From: CAZPAN01 sp964581165
GTDB lineage: Bacteria > Actinomycetota > Coriobacteriia > Coriobacteriales > CADBOM01
Length of the DNA: 13,491 bases
Assembly (NCBI GenBank): GCA_964581165.1
Contig: CAZOMM010000056.1
Span: 1 to 13,491, forward strand
Reading direction: 5' to 3'
The first letter of the stretch is position 1, and every line of letters starts with the position of its first letter. Position numbers and translations under genes: made by a program. Below the pieces are notes generated by a model, which made no database searches, was not told the DNA's origin, and saw nothing but the letters and a program-made list of their open reading frames with translations. Positions 7,137 to 13,491 of this stretch are shown piece by piece.

Positions 7137-8390
7137 TTAGAACACTACCATCTCGTCTCGATGTACGGCCACCGGGTCTTTACCTGCACTAAGTAGACCT
7201 TCCTTAGTAATGTGCTTTGAATTACACCCCATAGTCTTTTGCATTTCCTGCGATGTAAGACGTGCCAGACCTCGGGCAATAAGTCTGTTTTGAGCATCGT
7301 AGATATTTACTGGCTCACCTGCAAAAAACTCTCCTTTAACCTCTCTTATACCCACAGGCAAAAGGGAGCCTCCCTTATCGCGAAGAGCATCGACTGCTCC
7401 ATTGTCAACAACAATATCTCCTTTAGGGCTATCCCCTAGCACAATCCAGAGCTTTTTGGCATTGGCATGGTGAGTTTTTTCGTCCATGTCAAAAAGGGTG
7501 CCCACATGCTTGCCAGTAGCTGCGTCGTAGACAACATTAGGCTTGCGACCCTGGCATATAACCATTGGAATTCCGGCAGCCATAAGAACACGAGCTGCCT
7601 TAAGCTTAGTGATCATTCCGCCAGATCCGTATGCACTTCCCGCTCCACCAGCTATCTCATATAGCTCATCTGTTACAGCTCCAACACGCTCGAGCAGCTT
7701 AGCATCGTCGCTAGAACGCGGATCTGCTGTGTAGAGTCCTTCTATATCCGAGAGCAGCAAAACCAAATCGGCACCAATCATCGTAGCCACCAAAGTAGCT
7801 AGAGTATCGTTATCACCAAAGCGGATCTCATCAACCGAGATTGTGTCATTCTCGTTTACAAGAACCACCACGCCCAGCTCAATTAATCGCTCTAGAGTAT
7901 TCCTAGCATGTAGATACGACTCTCTATCGCGAGTCTCGTGGCGAGTAAGAAGCACCTGAGCCAGCTGTATTCCATAGTGGTAAAAAGCCTCGTCATACCT
8001 GCTCGATAGCTCAACCTGGCCAATAGCGGCCGCTGCCTGAAGTGTTGGAATATCGTCGGGCTTTTCTGTCATGCGCAAACGCCTAAGCCCCACGCCTATT
8101 GCGCCCGAAGTCACAACAACTACATCGATTCCCAGCTTTCTAAGATCGCTAATTTGCCTAGCTAAATCGTAGAGAAAAGCTATTCGCAAGCGTCTATCGC
8201 TATCAATTAGGGTGGATGTGCCAATCTTTACGACAACTCTGTGTGGTAGATCCGTCTTGCTCTGACCACGCTGATTGCGCTGGCTACACTGACTCTGCTG
8301 ATCACGCTGACTCTGCTGGCTACACTGACCCTGCTGATCACGCTGACCATTCTCGGCACTCGTGTCTTTCTCGGCAATTTGGTCGTTCAT
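7137..8390 (-). CDS. proB: Glutamate 5-kinase with PUA domain and Gln-rich N-terminal extension
   Basis: ProB phosphorylates glutamate to gamma-glutamyl phosphate, the first and feedback-regulated step of proline synthesis. The amino-acid-kinase domain (about 51-290) has VVVKIGTSTL, VVVTSGAIGVG, the VNENDTIS segment with FGDNDTLAT, and LLSDIEGLYTADPR. A PUA domain (about 311-395) follows, as in E. coli ProB. The first 48 residues are an added hydrophilic segment, rich in Gln, Ser, Arg and Asp, built from 36-bp DNA repeats; it is absent from ordinary ProB. I chose the ATG at 8390, which overlaps the obg stop as ATGA and has GGAGG 10 nt upstream. A GTG at 8396 is only 4 nt from that SD. Confidence 0.94.
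   Translation of the reverse strand: MNDQIAEKDTSAENGQRDQQGQCSQQSQRDQQSQCSQRNQRGQSKTDLPHRVVVKIGTSTLIDSDRRLRIAFLYDLARQISDLRKLGIDVVVVTSGAIGVGLRRLRMTEKPDDIPTLQAAAAIGQVELSSRYDEAFYHYGIQLAQVLLTRHETRDRESYLHARNTLERLIELGVVVLVNENDTISVDEIRFGDNDTLATLVATMIGADLVLLLSDIEGLYTADPRSSDDAKLLERVGAVTDELYEIAGGAGSAYGSGGMITKLKAARVLMAAGIPMVICQGRKPNVVYDAATGKHVGTLFDMDEKTHHANAKKLWIVLGDSPKGDIVVDNGAVDALRDKGGSLLPVGIREVKGEFFAGEPVNIYDAQNRLIARGLARLTSQEMQKTMGCNSKHITKEGLLSAGKDPVAVHRDEMVVF
8279..8350. repeat. 36-bp tandem repeat in the 5' end of proB
   Basis: Two copies of a 36-bp unit (8279-8314 and 8315-8350) differ at only a few bases, and a decayed partial copy lies at about 8261-8278. Each unit is itself two related 18-bp halves. 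They encode the Gln/Ser/Arg/Asp/Cys repeats of the ProB N-terminal extension, in frame. Confidence 0.85.
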
Positions 8391-9781
8391 ATCCACTCGA
8401 CCTCCGGATAGTCCTCGTAATCATCGTAGGATGAACTTTGATAGTTAAAGGATCTTCCCAAAATCCTTACTTCATCCCCGTTGCGAACACCCGCCTCCTG
8501 AAGACGCTCATACACACCTAGGCTCCTTAGTCGACGTTCCATATAAGCCAGAGCTTCGTCGTTTTCCCACTCGGTTTGGATAACTATGCGTTCAACCTGC
8601 TTGCCTACAATCTCAAAGACTCCAGCACCAAGCTTGTGAATCTCATATGCGCGCTCACGCTCTTGCCGCTTATGTCTCCAAACCTTCTCGTACTGCACGT
8701 TTTCTGAATCGGGAATGGCAGATCTCAATTCATGAACCTTTTGTGCCACAGCAGCTATAAGACTGGGAATTCCCGCACCCGTGAGAGCCGAAACCTCAAA
8801 GACCTTAGTCTTAGCAACACTGTCAGCAAACTCATTTCCACCTGCAGCCTCTATGGCCTCTTGACGCACCTTTTCTTTGAGTCTTGCCAGAGCCTCTTCG
8901 GTACCAGGAACATCCATTTTGTTGGCAACCACAATCTGCGGGCGCTCAGCAAGTTCTGTGGCATACAAGGCAAGCTCCCGATTGATGATTTCGTAGTCTT
9001 GAACAGGATCGCGCTGCTCATATGATCCCGTCATATCTACAACATGGATAATCAAAGCTGTGCGCTCTATATGACGTAGAAATTCATGCCCTAAACCCTT
9101 GCCGGCAGACGCACCCTCAATGAGCCCGGGCACATCGGCCACAACAAAGCTATAGTCCTCGGATCTAACCATGCCTAAATTGGGAACTAGAGTTGTAAAG
9201 GGATAATCGGCGATTTTGGGCCTCGCAGCACTCATCTTGGCAATGATTGACGACTTACCAGCACTAGGCATTCCCACAAGTGCAGCATCTGCCATGAGCT
9301 TCATCTCAAGCTCAATCCAGCACTCCTCGCCAGGCTCACCAAGCTCCGAAAAGGCAGGGGCTCTCCTAGTTGGAGTTACAAAATGCGTGTTGCCAAGCCC
9401 GCCATGACCACCCAGGGCAACGATGGCCCTCTCACCATGAGCAGTTAAATCGGCAATCACATCTCCAGCCTGTTTGCTCTGCTCATCGTATTCGCGCACC
9501 ACAGTACCAAGGGGAACTTTCAAAACCAGATCGGGACCTTCGGCACCATCGCGCTTGGAGCCCTTGCCATGAGTACCGCGTGCAGCTTTGAAATGATGTT
9601 TGAACCTGTAGTCGATAAGCGAGGAGACTGCCTTGTCGGCCTCGAGAACAACGTCGCCACCCTTGCCTCCATCGCCGCCGTCTGGACCACCCTTTGGCAC
9701 ATGAGCTTCGCGCCTAAAGGATGTACAACCAGCGCCTCCATCTCCTGCTTTAACAAAGATATGGGATTGATCTAAAAACAT
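8387..9781 (-). CDS. obg: Obg-family GTPase
   Basis: Obg is an essential GTPase that binds the 50S subunit, aids its assembly and links growth to stress. The 464-residue product has the Gly-rich Obg domain (1-160: VKAGDGGAGC, GGPDGGDGGKGG), a G domain with G1 GMPSAGKS (170-177), switch I DYPFTTLVPN, G3 DVPG (216-219), G4 NKMD (287-290) and SAL (331-333), then an OCT domain (about 360-440) typical of Gram-positive Obg. The last 20 residues form an acidic, Tyr-rich tail. The ATG at 9781 follows GAGG by about 8 nt; a 33-residue longer frame would run into the upstream terminator. It sits after rplU-rpmA, the usual place, and overlaps proB by 4 bp. Confidence 0.96.
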   Translation of the reverse strand: MFLDQSHIFVKAGDGGAGCTSFRREAHVPKGGPDGGDGGKGGDVVLEADKAVSSLIDYRFKHHFKAARGTHGKGSKRDGAEGPDLVLKVPLGTVVREYDEQSKQAGDVIADLTAHGERAIVALGGHGGLGNTHFVTPTRRAPAFSELGEPGEECWIELEMKLMADAALVGMPSAGKSSIIAKMSAARPKIADYPFTTLVPNLGMVRSEDYSFVVADVPGLIEGASAGKGLGHEFLRHIERTALIIHVVDMTGSYEQRDPVQDYEIINRELALYATELAERPQIVVANKMDVPGTEEALARLKEKVRQEAIEAAGGNEFADSVAKTKVFEVSALTGAGIPSLIAAVAQKVHELRSAIPDSENVQYEKVWRHKRQERERAYEIHKLGAGVFEIVGKQVERIVIQTEWENDEALAYMERRLRSLGVYERLQEAGVRNGDEVRILGRSFNYQSSSYDDYEDYPEVEWI

Positions 9782-9831
9782 AAACGTCCTCGAACATCCT
9801 CGAATTCTAGAACTTACATGAGCTCCATGAT

Positions 9832-9873
9832 AAAAAAGTCCCACCCTTTGGCAACTTGCCATCAGGATGGGAC
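9832..9873 (-). terminator. Rho-independent terminator after rpmA
   Basis: On the minus strand GTCCCATCC pairs with GGGTGGGAC over 9 bp (one G-U pair). An inner TGGC/GCCA extends the hairpin, and six T follow directly. It lies about 57 bp after the rpmA stop and 50 bp before obg, so it should limit read-through from the ribosomal-protein pair into obg. Confidence 0.9.
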
Positions 9874-9930
9874 TCTTCACATAGTCGATGCGCTAAGCAG
9901 CGCGAAGACGAGTCTTTGGCCTGTGGCCGA

Positions 9931-10185
9931 CTAGTCCTCGACTGGCCTAATGTGAACCCTGCGCTTATCTCCACGAGTAAAATCGACCACACCAGTCTTT
10001 AGTGCAAACAGGGTATCATCCTTGCCTCTACCAACATTGACACCGGGATGAAAACGAGTGCCACGCTGACGAACCAAAATGGTACCGGCATTAACAGTCT
10101 GGCCAGCAAAGCGCTTTACACCAAGGCGCTTAGCATGAGAATCGCGACCATTTCGCGAAGATCCAAGACCTTTTTTATGTGCCAT
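9931..10185 (-). CDS. rpmA: 50S ribosomal protein L27
   Basis: L27 is a large-subunit protein whose N-terminus reaches the peptidyl-transferase centre. The 84 residues start MAHKKGLGSSRNGRDSHAKR and contain the family signature GxxxVRQRGTRFHPGxNVGxGxDxTLFA in the form GTILVRQRGTRFHPG. The N-terminus is the mature form, without the 9-residue pre-sequence that the Prp protease removes in Firmicutes, and no prp gene lies between rplU and rpmA; both facts fit an actinobacterium. GAGG lies 7 nt before the ATG. It probably shares the rplU promoter and ends at the strong terminator downstream. Confidence 0.97.
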   Translation of the reverse strand: MAHKKGLGSSRNGRDSHAKRLGVKRFAGQTVNAGTILVRQRGTRFHPGVNVGRGKDDTLFALKTGVVDFTRGDKRRVHIRPVED

Positions 10186-10292
10186 TTCAAAACCTCACTT
10201 GCTCACTACTCATACGAAAAGCCTGTCATATGCCTTGCGTATACCGTATACCTTATATACAAACAGCTTCCTGAATGCTTTAAAAGTTTTGT

Positions 10293-10364
10293 TTACCCAG
10301 TTGCTGCTGCCTCAACTTCTTCTTTGTCTGCCTCGGTTGCCTTGGCCTCTTTGGCCTTACCGTT
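10293..10364 (-). other. Coding-like Lys/Glu/Ala tail in the +1 frame after rplU
   Basis: Overlapping the rplU stop by two bases, the +1 frame reads 23 codons (NGKAKEAKATEADKEEVEAA and three more) to a TAA at 10293-10295. It has no start codon of its own. Its composition is that of the charged, Ala-rich C-terminal extensions found on some ribosomal proteins. The rplU end reads GTT TAA C; a +1 slip from GTT to TTT would put AAC in the A site and fuse the tail to L21. It may be a frameshifted remnant, a sequencing indel, or a programmed extension. I cannot separate these from sequence alone. Confidence 0.5.
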
Positions 10365-10671
10365 AAACAGCGACTCTAGTAATACGAACCTTAGTTAGAT
10401 TTTGACGATGACCTCTGAGCCTCTTGTAGTTCTTACGCCTCTTGAACTTAAAGACAATTTGCTTTGCGCCCTTAAAATGCTCAACAATCTCGCCTGTAAC
10501 CTCAGCCTCTGCAACTGCAGCAGGCTCAATAACAATCTTAGACCCGTCGCAAACAAAGAGGACTTCAAATTCCACCTTATCGCCAAGCTCTCCGTCAAGC
10601 TTCTCGATGTCGATAACATCGCCCTCAGAGACCTTATACTGTTTGCCTCCGGTACGAATCACTGCATACAT
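10363..10671 (-). CDS. rplU: 50S ribosomal protein L21
   Basis: L21 binds 23S rRNA in the large subunit. The 102 residues match the family from MYAVIRTGGKQYKVSEGD to the C-terminal FKRRKNYKRLRGHRQNLTKV, and the length is normal for a bare L21. I chose the ATG at 10671, the canonical L21 start, preceded by GAAGG at about 11 nt. A 49-codon upstream extension of the open frame is rejected because the promoter lies inside it. The codon string after the stop looks like a displaced C-terminal extension (see the separate entry). The upstream neighbour is tyrS, while RNase E/G often occupies that place in related clusters. Confidence 0.96.
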   Translation of the reverse strand: MYAVIRTGGKQYKVSEGDVIDIEKLDGELGDKVEFEVLFVCDGSKIVIEPAAVAEAEVTGEIVEHFKGAKQIVFKFKRRKNYKRLRGHRQNLTKVRITRVAV

Positions 10672-10714
10672 AGTTGGCTTACCCTTCAAATGAATTGACA
10701 AGACACGAAGAGCC

Positions 10715-10743
10715 ATCTTATCAGCCATAAGTTTTTGCGTCAA
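10715..10743 (-). promoter_or_regulatory. Promoter of rplU-rpmA
   Basis: On the minus strand TTGACG (10743-10738) and TAAGAT (10720-10715) are separated by exactly 17 bp, close to the housekeeping sigma consensus. Transcription should start about 40 bp before the rplU ATG, giving a short leader. Confidence 0.75.
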
Positions 10744-10775
10744 AACACCAAGCAAAGCTCTACGGTAAACGTAAC

Positions 10776-10849
10776 TAGCAAGTTGGCCACTTGATTGCAA
10801 ACACCCCCGAAAAGGCAAATTAAGATTTCAATAAAGGTAGCAAGTTGGC
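10776..10849. repeat. 12-bp direct repeat upstream of the rplU promoter
   Basis: The sequence tagcaagttggc occurs at 10776-10787 and 10838-10849, 62 bp apart, between the tyrS stop and the rplU -35 box. It may be a binding site for a regulator or a trace of a local duplication. Confidence 0.45.
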
Positions 10850-10873
10850 ATGTAGGCGTACCGCAATCTGGCT

Positions 10874-12088
10874 TTACTTAACAAGCTTGGCATACTTGCG
10901 CTTGCCTACCTGCAAAACTGCCTCTTCGACCTTGCTGGGATCTAGGTTATATTCCTTGGCCGACAAAGCCTGGCCATCCACACGAACCGCACCACCATCT
11001 ATCATCCTTCGGCCCTCAGAAGCGCTTTGCACAAGACCGAGTTCGTTTAAAAGCGCAGGCAGATACACCAAACCCTCTTCGTTAAGTTTTAGCTGGACTT
11101 TGTGCTCGGAAACATCCTCAGGGATTTCGTGAGATTTAAAAACTCGATCAAAATCCTCTTCTGCCTGCTTGGCAGCGGCCTCATCGTGATAAGCAGCAAC
11201 AATATTAGCGGCAAGTGCTCGCTTAGCTTTGTTTGGATGCAAGCTTCCTTCTGCCAAACCACGCTCGATTTGCTCAATCTCATCCACGGGAACCGTAGAA
11301 GCCAACCTGTAATACTTGATCAATAGTTCGTCTGGAATCGACATAATCTTGCCGAACATATCTGATGCATCGTCGGTAAGACCAACGTAGTTTCCATAGC
11401 TCTTGGACATCTTTTGCACGCCATCGGTGCCCTCCAAAAGAGGAAGTAACAGGCATACCTGGGGTTCCATACCCATCTTTTCCATAAGCTCGCGACCTGC
11501 CATAAGGTTAAAGAGCTGATCGTTGCCTCCCATCTCAACGTCAGCGTTTATCATCACCGAATCGTAGGCCTGCATTATCGGATACAAAAATTCATGAACA
11601 GAAATTGGGCGTTGATCTGCATAGCGCTTAGCAAAGTCGTCACGCTCAAGAATGCGAGCAACAGTAAAGTTGCTGGTAAGCTTTAGCAGTCCCTCAAGAT
11701 CCAAGGCAAAAATCCACTCGGAATTCCAACGAAGCTCTGTCTTATCTGGATCGAGAATCTTAAAAGCCTGAGACACGTAAGTATCGGCATTGGCATTAAT
11801 TTGATCCATCGATAGAGATGGACGTGTGGAATTGCGTCCCGAAGGATCTCCAATAGAGGCAGTTGCATCTCCGATGATAAGTACAATCTGATGCCCCAGA
11901 TCTTGGAACTGCCTCATCTTACGCAGCGGAACCGCATGCCCGATATGAAGATCGGGGGCAGTGGGATCAACTCCAAGTTTTATCCTGAGCGGAACCTTTT
12001 TATCCAGCTTTTCCCTTAGCGTTTTGAGCGGAATGATATCTGCAACACCACTCTGGATGATCTTGAGTTGCTCATCGGTAGAAAGCAA
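10874..12088 (-). CDS. tyrS: Tyrosyl-tRNA synthetase
   Basis: TyrS is the class I synthetase that charges tRNA-Tyr with tyrosine. The product is about 404 residues. It has HIGH at 48-51 (in DPTAPDLHIGHAVPLRK), GDATASIGDPSGRN near 73-86, the tyrosine-site region YPIMQAYDSV with GGNDQ, KMSKS at 226-230, and a C-terminal S4 RNA-binding domain (about 340-404, GLVQSASEGRRMI onward). The sequence resembles the TyrZ-like subgroup with the continuous KMSKS form. The frame first offers a GTG at 12097, but AGGAGG lies one base from it; the TTG at 12088 has ideal spacing of 9-10 nt, so I favour it. No T-box leader is visible. tyrS stands between the DUF2344 gene and rplU. Confidence 0.95.
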   Translation of the reverse strand: MLSTDEQLKIIQSGVADIIPLKTLREKLDKKVPLRIKLGVDPTAPDLHIGHAVPLRKMRQFQDLGHQIVLIIGDATASIGDPSGRNSTRPSLSMDQINANADTYVSQAFKILDPDKTELRWNSEWIFALDLEGLLKLTSNFTVARILERDDFAKRYADQRPISVHEFLYPIMQAYDSVMINADVEMGGNDQLFNLMAGRELMEKMGMEPQVCLLLPLLEGTDGVQKMSKSYGNYVGLTDDASDMFGKIMSIPDELLIKYYRLASTVPVDEIEQIERGLAEGSLHPNKAKRALAANIVAAYHDEAAAKQAEEDFDRVFKSHEIPEDVSEHKVQLKLNEEGLVYLPALLNELGLVQSASEGRRMIDGGAVRVDGQALSAKEYNLDPSKVEEAVLQVGKRKYAKLVK

Positions 12089-12097
12089 GGAACTCAC

Positions 12098-12326
12098 TCC
12101 TCCTGATTCCTGTTATGTATAGCTCTTATTCTGCGTTGGAAAGTCTAGCATCAAAGACAAAAGAATTGCCGAGCTAACAGATCCTTGTCTTTATTTTTCT
12201 CTATGTTAAGCAGAATTGACGCGATTACTGGATGGGTGCCAGAAGTGGTGCCAAAAGCCGAAGTCGCGCTGAACTCGGGGTTAGCGAGTGCTGGAGCAGA
12301 TGCTGGAGCGAGTGCTAAGGCGAACG
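12098..12326. other. Gap between the DUF2344 gene and tyrS
   Basis: The gap holds degenerate 12-bp repeats at its right end. It also has a hairpin with an 8-bp perfect stem (AAAGACAA at 12153-12160, TTGTCTTT at 12185-12192) and a 24-nt loop. On the plus strand the hairpin is followed by ATTTTTCT, resembling a weak terminator for antisense transcription; on the minus strand no U-run follows. A TATACA box at about 12113-12118 could serve tyrS, but no good -35 accompanies it. Confidence 0.4.
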
Positions 12327-12338
12327 CTAGAGCGAGTA
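12279..12338. repeat. Degenerate 12-bp tandem repeat across the 3' end of the DUF2344 gene
   Basis: Five successive 12-bp units related to ctggagcgagtg start at 12279, 12291, 12303, 12315 and 12327. The last one contains the stop codon of the DUF2344 gene (12327-12329), so the final residues of that protein are repeat-derived. Confidence 0.75.
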
Positions 12339-13202
12339 CTGGGAAGTTCTTATAATTGAGAGCCGCTTAATTGACTCATCAGAAAGCTCCACCATCGCAT
12401 TAACAAAAAGATCGGGTCTAAGCGAACCCTTCCCCTCGGTAAAGGTTTCCATGCACATTAGCACCCTATTACCAGCCGGGGCCTGCCCAGACAGCCCAGA
12501 AGCCAAGGATTGGGTATTTACACCTGAATTCGAAGATGTCGCATCCGCTCCGGCGGCAGCACCAGCACCCGCATCCGCGTCAGCGCCAGCATCCGCGCCG
12601 GCACCAGCATCCACATCCGCGCCGGCACCAGCATCCACACCAGCGCCAGCATCCGCATCCGCGTCAGGTTCTGTCTCAATGCCAACAATCTCGGGCTTTG
12701 CCAACAAAAGACCTTCGAATTTGACGATCTTTTCTTTCTTCTTACGCAAAACCTTGATGTGCCCAATTTTAAGAAGCTTTTCTAGTGCCTCACTAACTGC
12801 CGATATCGCATCTTGCTCTTGCTTGGCGAGCTCAAAAAGCACCTCATATCTAGAACAGGGATAGCTTACTTCTAGCGAGTCGCCCTTTGGATCCACATAA
12901 AAAGCCTCGAGTATTTCTAATCCCTCGGGAACAGCTCTCTCAAAAGCCTTCAAAACCTTGTCTGACTCTATATAAGACGAAATCCAAATATCAGCGTACT
13001 CGCAGATACTTCCAACTCCCACAGGAAGCGCCCATCCAAAAGCATGTTTCATGTGAGGAGAAAAACCCTGAGTAATCTCATACGGCAAAGAGGCTCTTCG
13101 GATGCATCTTTCTAGACAGCGAATCAGCTCCAAATGCGAAAGATAAGACAATCTACCCAGCTTTGTATAGCGAAGTCTTAGCCTAAAACTACTTGCTGCC
13201 AC
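12327..13202 (-). CDS. DUF2344 / radical SAM-linked protein (TIGR03936 family)
   Basis: The product belongs to the family encoded next to, or fused with, a TIGR03960-type radical SAM protein; its biochemical role is not established. The core (1-170) starts FRLRLRYTKLGRLSYLSHLE and contains ITQGFSPHMKHAFGWALPVG, both typical. The C-terminal part has TEGKGSLRPDLFV. Between the two lies a 44-residue insert (179-222) of Asp-Ala and Gly-Ala dipeptides encoded by hexamer repeats. I chose the GTG at 13202 (291 residues), with GGAG 9 nt upstream. A TTG at 13217 includes that SD and has a poorer one. The start overlaps the radical SAM gene by 14 bp, pointing to coupled translation. Confidence 0.85.
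   Translation of the reverse strand: MAASSFRLRLRYTKLGRLSYLSHLELIRCLERCIRRASLPYEITQGFSPHMKHAFGWALPVGVGSICEYADIWISSYIESDKVLKAFERAVPEGLEILEAFYVDPKGDSLEVSYPCSRYEVLFELAKQEQDAISAVSEALEKLLKIGHIKVLRKKKEKIVKFEGLLLAKPEIVGIETEPDADADAGAGVDAGAGADVDAGAGADAGADADAGAGAAAGADATSSNSGVNTQSLASGLSGQAPAGNRVLMCMETFTEGKGSLRPDLFVNAMVELSDESIKRLSIIRTSQYSL
12541..12666. repeat. Hexamer repeat encoding an (Asp/Gly-Ala)n insert
   Basis: About twenty related hexamers (gcatcc, gcgccg, gcacca, acatcc) run in the reading frame, with a higher-order 24-bp repetition in the middle (about 12589-12636). They encode a flexible acidic Asp/Ala/Gly linker inside the DUF2344 protein. Confidence 0.8.
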
Positions 13203-13491
13203 GCTGTCCAGCTCCAATCACAAGATCGACCCCCAAATTGGGACAAACTCCGCAGCCTGTACAGCTATCAAAGCTGCAATCGTGGGTAGTTACTTGCTGC
13301 CTAGCCTTGTTTAACTCCTCAATTAGATAGGCCTCGTTCACGCCTGCAGAAATATGTGCCCAAGGAAGTGGCCTTCCCACCTCAAAGTTTCTAGAAGCTA
13401 TTTGCTGCAAATCGATACCTGCATCGGCGGCTGCTGCAAGCCACTTACTAAGATCAAAGTGCTCAGTCCAGGCATCAAAAACCTCGCCGCG
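13189..13491 (-). CDS. Radical SAM protein, C-terminal 100 residues (TIGR03960-like), cut by right edge
   Basis: The frame is open from the right window edge to the TAG at 13189. The visible part contains GRPLPWAHISAGVNEAYLIEE, matching the C-terminal LPWxHIxxGVxxxFLxxE signature of the radical SAM proteins partnered with DUF2344. It ends with a Cys cluster, CSFDSCTGCGVC, that could bind metal or an extra Fe-S cluster. The radical SAM CxxxCxxC motif itself lies outside the window. The gene overlaps its DUF2344 partner, the usual arrangement. The family is inferred from this C-terminus and from the neighbour. Confidence 0.8.
   Translation of the reverse strand, partial: RGEVFDAWTEHFDLSKWLAAAADAGIDLQQIASRNFEVGRPLPWAHISAGVNEAYLIEELNKARQQVTTHDCSFDSCTGCGVCPNLGVDLVIGAGQRGSK

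Noticed and set aside
8261..8350. CRISPR-like array in proB
   Set aside because: The repeats are directly adjacent without unique spacers and are in frame with the protein.
8216..8434. Plus-strand frame with His/Asp/Ala repeats
   Set aside because: Shadow of the 36-bp repeats in proB; no SD and no independent support.
9782..9880. 33-codon extension of Obg upstream of MFLDQ
   Set aside because: It runs into the rpmA terminator hairpin, while the ATG at 9781 has GAGG at good spacing and the family N-terminus.
10672..10818. 49-codon N-terminal extension of L21
   Set aside because: A good -35/-10 pair lies inside it, and the ATG at 10671 gives the canonical L21 N-terminus.
12098..12200. T-box leader for tyrS
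   Set aside because: No specifier stem or GGTGG-type T-box sequence is present, and the hairpin seen has no antiterminator partner.
12451..12864. 137-codon plus-strand frame rich in Ala-Pro-Ser
   Set aside because: It is the antisense reading of the DUF2344 gene and its hexamer array; the minus-strand frame has the conserved motifs.

Overview
The window looks like a chromosomal segment of a moderate-G+C Gram-positive bacterium, most likely an actinobacterium of the Coriobacteriia type (Atopobium/Olsenella-like). This is an inference from the gene order (radical SAM protein, its DUF2344 partner, rplU, rpmA, obg, proB, proA, nadD, yqeK), from an L27 without the cleavable N-terminal extension of Firmicutes, and from frequent GTG/TTG starts with strong Shine-Dalgarno (SD) sequences. 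The genus is not proven.

Left part (1-1946, minus strand): the first 648 codons of a large secreted surface protein that runs off the left edge. It has a signal peptide and low-complexity Asp/Ser stretches, and its DNA is visibly richer in G+C than the rest. Its 5' leader (1947-2305) is unusually structured. It holds two good hairpins, a possible long-range pairing, and a run of eight G beside a (GA)4 tract just before the start codon, which suggests phase variation or RNA control of expression.

Middle part (2306-4125): a small-conductance mechanosensitive channel (minus strand) lies divergent from cutA and rsfS (plus strand). rsfS normally follows nadD-yqeK on the same strand. Here it is convergent with yqeK, so the cutA-rsfS block appears to have been inverted or moved.

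Right part (4162-13491, all minus strand, transcribed right to left): the radical SAM protein (C-terminus only) overlaps its DUF2344 partner. Then come tyrS, rplU with a good promoter, rpmA followed by a clear Rho-independent terminator, obg, proB, proA, nadD and yqeK. obg/proB (ATGA), proA/nadD (7 bp) and nadD/yqeK (8-bp gap) are tightly joined and probably translationally coupled. They combine ribosome parts and assembly (L21, L27, Obg), proline synthesis (ProB, ProA), NAD synthesis (NadD) and Ap4A hydrolysis (YqeK).

The most unusual local theme is tandem repeats with a 6, 12 or 36 bp period at gene boundaries or domain junctions: the nadD tail, the proB-proA gap, the proB N-terminus, the centre of the DUF2344 gene and its 3' end. 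A second oddity is a coding-like 23-codon Lys/Glu/Ala tail directly after the rplU stop in the +1 frame, at a GTT TAA C junction resembling the prfB frameshift site. I see no CRISPR array, tRNA, rRNA, transposase or phage gene, and no clearly new multi-gene system.
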